The notes beneath the pieces are model-generated. The model was not told the DNA's origin. It ran no database searches and saw nothing but the letters and a program-made list of their open reading frames with translations. Positions 8,046 to 15,329 of a DNA stretch of 64,000 nt are shown here, piece by piece. Within the stretch, counting starts at the first letter, position 1. Each line of letters starts with the position of its first letter. The stretch lies in contig NZ_FSRK01000001.1 of NCBI RefSeq assembly GCF_900141765.1, positions 992,001-1,056,000 of the forward strand. Reading direction: 5' to 3'. The DNA is from Epilithonimonas zeae. Its GTDB lineage: Bacteria > Bacteroidota > Bacteroidia > Flavobacteriales > Weeksellaceae. The translations under genes were made by a program, and so were the position numbers.

Positions 8046-9671
8046 TTAAAAAATATAATCGGTACTCAGGAAATTAGAATCGTGATCTCGGACAATCGTG
8101 TTCAGTAATTCTTTGTTAGAATCTGTGATTTTCGCAGCAACCAAAGATCTGATGGAGAAAGATCTTAATGCATCAAAAACAGAAAGTGTTCCTTCTGCGC
8201 TGTCTTTTCTTCCTGTGAAAGGGAAAACGTCCGGACCTCTTTGCGCCTGACAATTGATATTCACACGGCTTACTAAGTTTACAAAAGCATCAATCAGTTT
8301 TGAAGTTTCCATTGGATCTTCGCTGAAAATACTTACCTGCATTCCGTGGTCTGCGTTCACTTGATAATCGATTGGTTCATCAATATCATCAAAAGGCACA
8401 ACCGGAATCACTGGACCGAATTGCTCTTCGTGGTACAATTTCATTTGGTCATTCACAGGATAAACTATGGCAGGGAAAACAAAAGAAGCTTCGTTGTAAC
8501 CGCCATTTTCATTCAGTACTTTGGCTCCTTTTGAAACAGCATCAGCAATACATTCTTCCAAATATAGTGGTTTGTTGACTTCCGGAAGTGGTGTGATTTT
8601 CACATCTTTTTCCCAAGGCAATCCACCTTTCATAGCCGAAACAGCTGCTGTTAATTTCTGAGTAAATTCTTCCGCCACATCTTTTTGTACAAATATCAGT
8701 TTCAAAGCTGTACAACGTTGTCCATTGAATGATAGTGATCCTAAAATACATTCGCTCACAGCAACATCCAAGTTGGCGTTTTTTGTGACAATCGCAGCGT
8801 TTTTTGCATCAAGACTTAAGATTGCTCGTAAACGATTAACTTTTGGATGAAGTTTTTTCAAACCATTGGCGACTTTACTGGAACCAATAAAAGCCAAAAC
8901 ATTCACTTTTCCGCTTTCCATAATTGGCGTGATGATTTCTGAACCTTTTCCATATAATGTATTCACTGTTCCTTTTGGAAATGCTTCCTGAAAAGCTTTC
9001 AATAAAGGATAATGAGCGAGAACGCCGTGTTTTGGTAATTTGAACAAAATCGTATTTCCCATAATCAAGGCAGGAATCAAAGTTGTAAAGATCTCATTTA
9101 ATGGATAATTGAAAGGTCCCATACTCAACACAACACCAAGCGGCGCTCTACGGATTTGAGCAATTGTTCCTTCTGCTTGTTGGAAGCGGGAAGACTCTCT
9201 GTCCAGATCTTTCAAAGCATCAATGGTTTGGTTGATATAATCTACAGTTCTGTCAAATTCTTTTGTAGAATCGGGTAGGGTTTTACCGATTTCCCACATC
9301 AGGAGTTTGATAACCAGATCACGTTCTTTAATCATCAGATAAACAAACTTCTGCATACATTTGATTCTGTCTTCTACAGACATCGTTGGCCATTCACCAA
9401 GTCCATTGTCATAGGCTTTTACACAGGCATCCAAAACATCCAATGCTTCTTTCGGACCGATATTCGGGATGCTTCCTAGAAGTTTTCTTTCCAATCCGTT
9501 TTTTGTTGGGATGCAAACCGGCGAATAGATTTCTGTAACATCGCCGTTCCATTGTACTAATTCGCCATTGAGAAGATATTCTCTCTGATGGATGATGGGA
9601 ACTTTATATTCTTCCGGGATTTCGTTTTCTGATTTGAATAAATTGTTGAAATTGCTTTGTACTGAACTCAT
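8046..9671 (-). CDS. gapN: NADP-dependent glyceraldehyde-3-phosphate dehydrogenase-type aldehyde dehydrogenase
   Basis: A 541-residue aldehyde dehydrogenase of the non-phosphorylating GapN group, which oxidises glyceraldehyde-3-phosphate to 3-phosphoglycerate while making NADPH. Visible family features are GPFNYPLNE (oxyanion Asn region), FIGSSKVA (cofactor loop), SFNGQRCTALK with the catalytic Cys, and EEQFGPVIPVVPF with the second conserved Glu. The usual ELGGK motif reads SLDAK. The Ser sits exactly 34 residues before the catalytic Cys, where the general-base Glu is expected. The change may be typical of this Bacteroidetes subgroup, so the exact substrate should be held loosely. Transcribed alone, with the terminator at 7964-7987. 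Confidence 0.85.
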   Translation of the reverse strand: MSSVQSNFNNLFKSENEIPEEYKVPIIHQREYLLNGELVQWNGDVTEIYSPVCIPTKNGLERKLLGSIPNIGPKEALDVLDACVKAYDNGLGEWPTMSVEDRIKCMQKFVYLMIKERDLVIKLLMWEIGKTLPDSTKEFDRTVDYINQTIDALKDLDRESSRFQQAEGTIAQIRRAPLGVVLSMGPFNYPLNEIFTTLIPALIMGNTILFKLPKHGVLAHYPLLKAFQEAFPKGTVNTLYGKGSEIITPIMESGKVNVLAFIGSSKVANGLKKLHPKVNRLRAILSLDAKNAAIVTKNANLDVAVSECILGSLSFNGQRCTALKLIFVQKDVAEEFTQKLTAAVSAMKGGLPWEKDVKITPLPEVNKPLYLEECIADAVSKGAKVLNENGGYNEASFVFPAIVYPVNDQMKLYHEEQFGPVIPVVPFDDIDEPIDYQVNADHGMQVSIFSEDPMETSKLIDAFVNLVSRVNINCQAQRGPDVFPFTGRKDSAEGTLSVFDALRSFSIRSLVAAKITDSNKELLNTIVRDHDSNFLSTDYIF

Positions 9672-9781
9672 AGTTTTTTATTTAATGTGAAATCAAATTC
9701 GATTTTTCGAAATATAAATTTAGAGATAAAGATTGATTCTTGGTGTTTGTTAACATAGATTTATTCTATGCAGGAATCAAA

Positions 9782-9806
9782 AAAACTCAACCGATTGCTG
9801 AGTTTT
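9782..9806. terminator. Weak bidirectional terminator upstream of gapN
   Basis: AAAACTCA (9782-9789) pairs with TGAGTTTT (9799-9806) around a 9-nt loop, flanked by an A run and T-rich sequence. Within the 244-bp gap it could only serve a transcript arriving from the right on the minus strand. Confidence 0.35.
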
Positions 9807-9872
9807 GATTTGAAAGTATTGCAGATGATTCGGCTGAGTTCAACATGACATTAAAATAATCTTTTCGATATA

Positions 9873-9897
9873 TCTCAGTTTGAGCGGAGTCGAAGAC
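9873..9897 (-). repeat. Short dispersed repeat CTTCGACTCCGCTCA, intergenic copy
   Basis: On the minus strand this reads GTCTTCGACTCCGCTCAAAC and shares 15 identical bases with a copy inside the coding sequence at 56977. A looser relative is at 32086. An opposed half-match (GGCTGAGTTCAACATGACA) lies 45 bp to the left, so the 9828-9897 region may be one fold-back element. Confidence 0.55.
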
Positions 9898-9915
9898 TTT
9901 AATAGTATAGATGTT

Positions 9916-10305
9916 TTATTTACCATCCGTCGACTTCAATGCCCAAGCAATCAAAGCGGGTTGCATAAATAATCTGGCGAACCTTTTATTGTCTGTGTTT
10001 AGTCCGAAGGCGTTTCTTCTTTCTTTGTATTGAGTATAATTCCCAGGAAAAACGGCGGTGAATAATCCAGCTACTGCTTTTCCAACAAGCGATTCATATT
10101 TCTTTGGTGTTGCGATAACTGCGACACCCATTGCGATTTCCACGATTCCTGAATAAACTACAGTGTCATCCTTTTCCAATGGCACCCATTCCGGAACTTG
10201 GGCTTGGAATTCTTTTCTAGCGAAGGTGAGATGTCCGATTCCTGCAGAAATCAACATTGCACCTAATCCGTATTTTGCGATGGTTTTGATTGTACTTGTT
10301 TCCAT
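9916..10305 (-). CDS. DoxX-like small membrane protein
   Basis: A 129-residue protein with about four hydrophobic segments. The first (TIAKYGLGAMLISAGIGHL) and the pattern VPEWVPLEKDDTVVYSGIVEIAMG match the DoxX-like inner-membrane family, whose biochemical role is poorly defined. The middle loop (FPGNYTQYKERRNAFGLN) and the C-terminal helix (ARLFMQPALIAWAL) are also typical. It is a single-gene unit between repeat sequence and the plug-like gene. Confidence 0.7.
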   Translation of the reverse strand: METSTIKTIAKYGLGAMLISAGIGHLTFARKEFQAQVPEWVPLEKDDTVVYSGIVEIAMGVAVIATPKKYESLVGKAVAGLFTAVFPGNYTQYKERRNAFGLNTDNKRFARLFMQPALIAWALKSTDGK

Positions 10306-10374
10306 AATGAACGATTTTTATGAATGAGGTTCAAGAATGATTCCAACTTTACAACCAAATTTGAATCTTTAAGA

Positions 10375-10962
10375 TTATTTAGCTTTGCTTTTAATTTTTT
10401 TTGAAGTAATTACAACTGCTCCATATTTAGCTTTTTCTCCATAAATTGCTGTTGCTGATTTTTCATCAAGAATCTTAACTGATTCTATATTTTCTTGATT
10501 TAGTTTTTTCATTTTATCCTCAGAAATTCTGAAACCGTCTAGAAAAATTCTTGGTTGTGTAGATTCAATATCTTCCTTAGATGGCATACCTAGCCAACCA
10601 GAAACCCCAATTGTATCATTCACTTTACGGAGACCGCTAAAACCTTTCTTAAAATCGATTCTTTTTATTTCTTCGTCTGTTTTTAATTCTTGTGCATCTG
10701 TGGTATTTGAAAAGGCAACCGTTGCTACTAAACCCATTGCAAATTTTCCGAAAATAGACAATGCTATATTTCTGTTCAGTTGATCATCTCTAAAGTTACC
10801 ACAAATATTACTGTTCAATTTGATTTCTTGATAAAGTTCTTCATCAGAACTATTGGTGAAATCTCTGACTGTTTTACTGCAAATTTCGCAATATTTGCCT
10901 TTTTTGCTCGCCGTCATTGTGTCCCAGTTTTCGTGACACGGTTTTGGAATCGTTAGTTTCAT
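10375..10962 (-). CDS. Membrane-anchored plug-like protein with N-terminal Cys motif (paralog 1)
   Basis: A 195-residue protein. Residues 1-35 carry PKPCHENWDTMT and CEICSKTVRDFT, a conserved Cys/His cluster that may bind a metal. A hydrophobic segment near residues 70-92 would anchor it in the inner membrane. The last 60 residues resemble the plug of SusC/TonB-dependent receptors: an IESVKIL stretch, then SATAIYGEKAKYGAVVIT. There is no barrel, so it cannot be a receptor itself. A paralog with the same layout is at 12132-12740 on the far side of the pectate lyase gene. Function unknown; a link to TonB-dependent uptake is inferred from the plug similarity only. Confidence 0.7.
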   Translation of the reverse strand: MKLTIPKPCHENWDTMTASKKGKYCEICSKTVRDFTNSSDEELYQEIKLNSNICGNFRDDQLNRNIALSIFGKFAMGLVATVAFSNTTDAQELKTDEEIKRIDFKKGFSGLRKVNDTIGVSGWLGMPSKEDIESTQPRIFLDGFRISEDKMKKLNQENIESVKILDEKSATAIYGEKAKYGAVVITSKKIKSKAK

Positions 10963-11033
10963 AGTGTTTTTTTTATAGATTAAACTATTGCGATGAAATA
11001 TGAAATTAAGAAAATAATTTGAATTTCAGAAAA

Positions 11034-12047
11034 TTACTCAGTCAATTGATTCTTTTCCAACCAAATCGGGTAATCTTTTTCAATCAGTTTTTGTGGACTG
11101 TCCACAAACCAGCTGTAGCCATTTCTTCTTTCTTCTGAGATATCGTTGTAATTGTATTTGACGCTTCCGTCTCGGTCGCCGAAGATTGGTTTGTTCGTTT
11201 CCAAATCATAGAATCTTGCCCAAATGACAGAGTTCTTATCCTCTGCCAAAGTTCTTACAGCTTTGTTATCTTTCTTTACAACGTTGTAGCTGTACCCTTC
11301 TATTTTATTGGTTTTGAACCATTGGATTGCAAACTTTACGGCTTTCTCAATCTCAGGAGTCGCAGGTTGCATCATCAAAAATTTAACAATACTTACCGAT
11401 TCTGCACTTGCCAGTGAAGCGGGTTCAAAAGCTCTTGCTTTTTCTGGTTTCAAAGTGATTTCGTTGTATTGATCTCCCCAGATGGTTGGTTTTCCTTTTT
11501 GGACGAACTGCGTTTTCAGGATGCAGTCTATACCTTTTGCAACGGCTGATTGGGATTTAGTCTTTAAATTTTCATCTATAACTTCAAAACCATTTTTGCC
11601 TTCCGTAACGTTGTATAAAATGCTCAAAGCATTAATCATTGCATTATCATTATAAGTGATTTGCTTTCGATAGATAGCAGAGTTGGGATAGTATTGAGGG
11701 AAACCACCGTTGGCATATTGCATCGTCAGGAGATAGTTGATTCCTTTTTCTGCAGACTTAATGTAGGTAGGATTTTTGGTAGATTCGTAGGCCTTAATGA
11801 GGATTGTGATCTCTTTCGTGGTCGCATTGTTGTCTATGGTGGCGTGGTCGTCTCCGGAAGCTTTTATTTTGCTCAACAAGGCTTTGTTGATGGGTAAACT
11901 GTAGTCCACCGCCTTTTTGTCCAGCTGCTTTCCCCAACCACCATTAGGCAGTTGATACAACAATACTTTCTCTGCTAAAGTATCTTTTGTCTGTGCGGTA
12001 CAAGACAACACTGTTAAATTTAGTATCAATAGAAACGTTGATTTCAT
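11034..12047 (-). CDS. pelA: Pectate lyase, polysaccharide lyase family 10
   Basis: A 337-residue secreted enzyme that cleaves polygalacturonate by beta-elimination. The N-terminus is a lipoprotein or Sec signal with LTVLSCTAQ, so it is exported and possibly lipid-anchored. PL10 hallmarks are PNGGWGKQ near residue 35, HATIDNNATTKEI near 68, NGGFPQYYP near 112, TYNDNAMI near 129 and IWARFYDLETNKPIFGDRDG near the end. The length fits a single catalytic domain without a carbohydrate-binding module. It sits between two paralogous plug-like genes on the same strand. No SusC/SusD pair is visible, so it is not an obvious polysaccharide utilisation locus. Confidence 0.9.
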   Translation of the reverse strand: MKSTFLLILNLTVLSCTAQTKDTLAEKVLLYQLPNGGWGKQLDKKAVDYSLPINKALLSKIKASGDDHATIDNNATTKEITILIKAYESTKNPTYIKSAEKGINYLLTMQYANGGFPQYYPNSAIYRKQITYNDNAMINALSILYNVTEGKNGFEVIDENLKTKSQSAVAKGIDCILKTQFVQKGKPTIWGDQYNEITLKPEKARAFEPASLASAESVSIVKFLMMQPATPEIEKAVKFAIQWFKTNKIEGYSYNVVKKDNKAVRTLAEDKNSVIWARFYDLETNKPIFGDRDGSVKYNYNDISEERRNGYSWFVDSPQKLIEKDYPIWLEKNQLTE

Positions 12048-12131
12048 AAATAATGATTTTGTGCAATCGGTTGCGCTTTGCTAAGATAAAGATATTTGAT
12101 AATCTAAAGCAGATAAATATGAACGTAAAAT

Positions 12132-12740
12132 TTATTTTTCTTTCCTTTTCAGAGTAATCATTACCGCACCATTTTTCCCTTTTGCACCATATTTGGAAGT
12201 AGCGTCTTTGCCTTTTAAAACTTTAAGATTCTTGATGTTATTTGGATCAATCTGCTGAAATTGTTTGTTGGTAATCATTTTTCCCTCTAGAACATATAGT
12301 GGTAGATTATTTTCGTTGATGTATAAAGGCTTGCCAAGTCTTAAGGGTGTATCCTGGTCTCTTTGAACAGGTGTTGTTTTAGGACTCGAAATTGGTGCTA
12401 CTTCTCCTTTGACTTGGACAGGAACATCTGTTTTTGTTGGAGGATTCACCTTAGGTTGCGTTTGTGCCGAAACAATGCCGCCGGAGGTGAGTACAAAGCT
12501 AACGGCAAATTTTGCAAACAGAGAATTGAGGAAAGAATAGCTGAGGTTTCTGTCCAGCTGATCGGGGCGGAAACTAGCGCAGATGTTGGGGTTCTCGGTA
12601 AGATCCGCCATTATTTCCATATCAGTCGCGGTGGTGAAATCTCTCACACTCTTGGAACAGACTTGGCAGAATCTGCCTTTTTCTTCGGGCGTCATTATCG
12701 TCCAGTTTTCGTGACACGGTTTTGGGATAGTAATTTTCAT
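12132..12740 (-). CDS. Membrane-anchored plug-like protein with N-terminal Cys motif (paralog 2)
   Basis: A 202-residue paralog of the product of 10375-10962. The N-terminus has PKPCHENWTIMT and CQVCSKSVRDFT. A hydrophobic anchor (FLNSLFAKFAVSFVLTSGG) is near residues 70-88, followed by a Pro/Thr/Val-rich linker of about 50 residues. The C-terminus is again plug-like, with NLPLYVLEGKMIT, NIKNLKVLKGKDATSKYGAK and NGAVMIT. The first 60 residues are the best conserved part between the two copies, which points to a shared role for the Cys cluster. It lies 84 bp upstream of the pectate lyase gene on the same strand and could be co-transcribed with it. Confidence 0.7.
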   Translation of the reverse strand: MKITIPKPCHENWTIMTPEEKGRFCQVCSKSVRDFTTATDMEIMADLTENPNICASFRPDQLDRNLSYSFLNSLFAKFAVSFVLTSGGIVSAQTQPKVNPPTKTDVPVQVKGEVAPISSPKTTPVQRDQDTPLRLGKPLYINENNLPLYVLEGKMITNKQFQQIDPNNIKNLKVLKGKDATSKYGAKGKNGAVMITLKRKEK

Positions 12741-12805
12741 AATAATGCTTTTTAATGTTTAAGATGCACTATTCTGAAAAAGGTTGGAAACCCACTTGCT
12801 TTTTT

Positions 12806-13564
12806 TTACAAATGAAAATATCGCGGATCGGGATATTGAAACTCAAAATCCAATTCCTGAATCAGTTTTGCGGGTGAGATGGTTCTGCCTGTGGTGGCGC
12901 GTTCACCATTGTAAGGCAAATCTTTCTGTGCATTGATCACTTCCTCTTTGTTCGGATGAATGGGTGCGACGATATTGTAAACTTTGGATTGAGATTGATT
13001 CTCCAACATTTTTTCCACAACACTACAGATATCAGCGTAATGAATATGATTAACCAGCAAATCGAGGTTGGAAATGTTGTAATTCTTGAGAAGCCTTTGA
13101 TCACCCATTAATCCTGCTAATCTCAGAATATTGGTTTGAGGGAATTTTTCTAAAATGAAATTTTCGCTTTCTACTTCCTGTGTGAGTTGATCGTGTTCGG
13201 CAAATTCTTTTTCGGTCTGAAGATAAACGCCAGTCGAACTCATTAAAAACAATTGACCCTTATAATCGCCCAAGAAATTGAGCAGGTTTTGACGTTTGTC
13301 ATTCATCGGAATCTGCGCACCCCGAAGTCCTGAAAACGGAACGCTGATGATGATGGCATCTAAGTCTTTTGCTACTTCCCACGGTTTCATCTCGGAATCC
13401 AATTCGTTCGGGAAACTGGCTAAAGTTGCGTGATAACCTTTGGAGCTCAGGTCTTCGGCTTTGGATGGAGTTGTGGTGGTTGCGAAGATGTGGTATCGGT
13501 TTGATAATCTTTCTGCTATGTGATTGCCGAGCCAGCCGAAGCCGATGATTCCTAGGTTTTTCAT
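12806..13564 (-). CDS. NAD(P)-binding Rossmann-fold protein, YeeZ-like
   Basis: A 252-residue cytoplasmic protein with an N-terminal dinucleotide fold: GIIGFGWLGNHIA at residues 4-16 gives the GxGxxG loop. Later blocks are LDAIIISVPFSG near 68-79, LFLMSSTGVY near 104 and ILRLAGLMGDQRL near 146-158, as in the YeeZ group of extended-SDR-like epimerase/reductase proteins. Those blocks indicate cofactor binding, but the substrate is unknown. The Tyr-x3-Lys of classical SDRs is not evident. It is preceded on the same strand, 68 bp away, by the M23 peptidase gene. Confidence 0.75.
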   Translation of the reverse strand: MKNLGIIGFGWLGNHIAERLSNRYHIFATTTTPSKAEDLSSKGYHATLASFPNELDSEMKPWEVAKDLDAIIISVPFSGLRGAQIPMNDKRQNLLNFLGDYKGQLFLMSSTGVYLQTEKEFAEHDQLTQEVESENFILEKFPQTNILRLAGLMGDQRLLKNYNISNLDLLVNHIHYADICSVVEKMLENQSQSKVYNIVAPIHPNKEEVINAQKDLPYNGERATTGRTISPAKLIQELDFEFQYPDPRYFHL

Positions 13565-13632
13565 TAAGTTTATTTATAATTAATTCTGGATGTGTGATTG
13601 ATTATGAATCTTAAAAATATCATTTGATACTG

Positions 13633-14313
13633 CTACTCCTTAATCTTCAACAAGAGATTCGGATCCGGGCAATTTTCTTTATAAAAATCGAGATCTTCTG
13701 AACTGCAGACGCCGGGATAATCGCCTTTTTTATTTTCTAAATCTTTGATGATCTGAAAATGCAGATGTGGCGCATAATCGCCATTCACAGGCGGTTTTCC
13801 GAGTTCGGCAATTTTTTCTCCTTTTTTTAAGGGTTGACCTTCACTTTTTCCATCGAGACTTTCCAAGCTGAGATGACCGTACAGCGTATAAAAAATAATG
13901 CCTTCTATTTGGTGTTGAAGAATAATCGTTGGACCATAATCGCCCAGGAAAGTATTGTTTTGAAAACTGTGAACGGTGCCATCCAGAGCACTTAACACAG
14001 AAGTTCCTGCTTTGATCCACAAATCCAGACCGAGATGAATGTTTCTCTCTTCTGTATTTTCGGCATTAAAATTTTCACTTCTTTTATACAGATTTCGCCT
14101 TTCCAGATAACCGCCAAAAGCTACTTTCGCCTTATTTTCTAATAGATGCTCTTCAATAAATTCTTCAAATTTTTCTGCATTGGTAAGATCCAGATTTAAA
14201 GTATCCGTATGCGGAGCCGAGAGATCAATCGCCACATAATCTTTGGTGTCGATGGAAGCGTCAATCACTTTTACGTCGGTTTGCTTTTGGAGAATATCTT
14301 CTAATGTGTTCAT
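13633..14313 (-). CDS. M23 family metallopeptidase lacking a signal peptide
   Basis: A 226-residue protein with a complete LytM-type M23 site: HLGLDLW (HxxxD) near residue 93, YGHLS near 146 and HLHFQI near 184. The family cleaves Gly-containing peptide bonds, usually in peptidoglycan. The N-terminus (MNTLEDILQKQTDVKVID) is hydrophilic, with no signal peptide or membrane anchor, and no better upstream start is visible before the next repeats. The protein therefore looks cytoplasmic, or is exported by an unrecognised route. A similar M23 module occurs fused to aminotransferase-type enzymes, so a cytoplasmic non-cell-wall role is possible. Confidence 0.8.
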   Translation of the reverse strand: MNTLEDILQKQTDVKVIDASIDTKDYVAIDLSAPHTDTLNLDLTNAEKFEEFIEEHLLENKAKVAFGGYLERRNLYKRSENFNAENTEERNIHLGLDLWIKAGTSVLSALDGTVHSFQNNTFLGDYGPTIILQHQIEGIIFYTLYGHLSLESLDGKSEGQPLKKGEKIAELGKPPVNGDYAPHLHFQIIKDLENKKGDYPGVCSSEDLDFYKENCPDPNLLLKIKE

Positions 14314-14382
14314 TATATTTATAAAAAACCAAAGATAGAAAATGTGATTATAATATTTGTAATAGTGATAGAAGTAACAAGT

Positions 14383-14520
14383 TTTCCTGAGGTTTCCCGC
14401 AACTTGCTGGAGACTTCCTGCAATTGCAGGAGGTTAGAAGCAAGGTTTTTGAAACAAAATGCGTTGTGGGAGGTTTGTTTTAAGTTTGTTTGTGAGGGTT
14501 TGCAGATGCGGGAGGTTTTG
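14383..14520 (+). repeat. Cluster of GCGGGAGGTT-type repeat motifs
   Basis: This lies in the 385-bp gap 14314-14698. It holds the inverted forms TTTCCCGCAACTT and ACTTCCTGCA and the direct forms TGCAGGAGGTT, TTGTGGGAGGTTT and GATGCGGGAGGTTTT. A perfect 14-bp palindrome, CCTGCAATTGCAGG, is at the centre. A short reading frame crosses it but is made of the repeats. Such clusters recur in Chryseobacterium intergenic DNA; function unknown. Confidence 0.55.
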
Positions 14521-14577
14521 ATTTGAAATGGTTTGGGAATAAAATTTTAATTTTTTTTCTCGTTTTAGGGAAACCCT

Positions 14578-14640
14578 ACTCACGCTCGTGTCTCAAGCAA
14601 ATAATGGGTACGAGCAAGATGTTGGCACCAGCGAGCGGAA
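14578..14640 (+). repeat. GGGTACGAG...CAGCG repeat, left copy
   Basis: CTCACGCTCGTGTCTC, a spacer, GGGTACGAGCAAGATG, then CACCAGCGAGCGG. A related copy in the same orientation is at 15127-15197, so the two flank the small gene at 14699-15067. Internal CGCTCGTG/CACCAGCGAGCG halves can pair. Confidence 0.5.
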
Positions 14641-14698
14641 ATTTTTACAATTTTTGATTTTATTCTATTTAAAAAAAAAAATATTCTTTTAACAAATA

Positions 14699-15067
14699 CT
14701 ATATGATCTGACTTTGTAATCGCTCAATCAACATCGTAATTATTCTCCGGTTCAATTCTCTGCTATCCGAAACATAGATTTCCATTTCTTCTTCTGTAAA
14801 CATTCCGATAGTCATTCCAATAAAAATGTTTTTCATTCCTACGTCTTTTTGTAAACTCTGTTGCAGGAAAGTTTTTTTATTTGCTATTGACAGCATGTCA
14901 AAATCTGTTTTTTGACGCTTCGCATAATGCATAAAAAGAGTCAGATACAAATCGTTTTGCAATTTTAAAACAGGCCTTAGTGTTTGATTTTGAAAAGTTT
15001 CCGAAGGAGTAGTAGCTTCGGAATTAGTAGTGATGAGAGGTGTTCTTAAATCGATTTTAGTGTTCAT
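14699..15067 (-). CDS. Conserved flavobacterial protein of unknown function
   Basis: A 122-residue soluble protein. The N-terminal 30 residues are Thr/Ser-rich and probably disordered. The rest is predominantly helical, with LRPVLKLQNDLYLTLFMHYA, a KTFLQQSLQKDVGMKN stretch and EEEMEIYVSDSRELNRRI. I recognise this as a family common in Chryseobacterium and relatives that databases sometimes call glyoxalase. I see no VOC-fold metal ligands or beta-alpha-beta pattern to support that name. It is flanked by two copies of one repeat and lies next to the solitary PIN nuclease gene. Confidence 0.65.
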   Translation of the reverse strand: MNTKIDLRTPLITTNSEATTPSETFQNQTLRPVLKLQNDLYLTLFMHYAKRQKTDFDMLSIANKKTFLQQSLQKDVGMKNIFIGMTIGMFTEEEMEIYVSDSRELNRRIITMLIERLQSQII

Positions 15068-15126
15068 TGGTGGCTATTAAAAATAAGTTGTTTTAAATGT
15101 AGGAAAATATTTCCATTATTATCCTC

Positions 15127-15197
15127 TGCTAGCGCGAGCTTCAATCTCGTGCATTTATTTATTTGTGGGTACGAGAAGGATGCTCGCAACAGCGGGT
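15127..15197 (+). repeat. GGGTACGAG...CAGCG repeat, right copy
   Basis: CTAGCGCGAGCTTCAATCTC, a T-rich spacer, then GGGTACGAGAAGGATG and CTCGCAACAGCGGG. It resembles the copy at 14578-14640 in order and orientation. It is upstream of both the minus-strand gene at 15067 and the plus-strand PIN gene at 15330. Confidence 0.5.
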
Positions 15198-15329
15198 GAA
15201 CATTTTGTATTGAAAAGATATCCAAAAAAATCTTTTGAAATAATAGAATTTTTATAATGTTTGTTTTATATATTTGGCATTAAGGATTGTATAATATAAC
15301 TAATAACATAGGCTAAATAAACTCACAAA

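Noticed and set aside
12363-12755. Plus-strand frame of 130 codons over the plug-like gene
   Set aside because: It is the antisense shadow of the minus-strand gene, which has a conserved paralog at 10375-10962.
14344-14526. Short plus-strand frame of 60 codons in the 14314-14698 gap
   Set aside because: It consists of repeat motifs (GGGAGGTT) and has no clear start signal or protein family.
14699-15067. Glyoxalase function for the small flavobacterial protein
   Set aside because: The sequence is helical with no VOC-fold pattern or metal ligands, so the database label is not supported by what can be seen.
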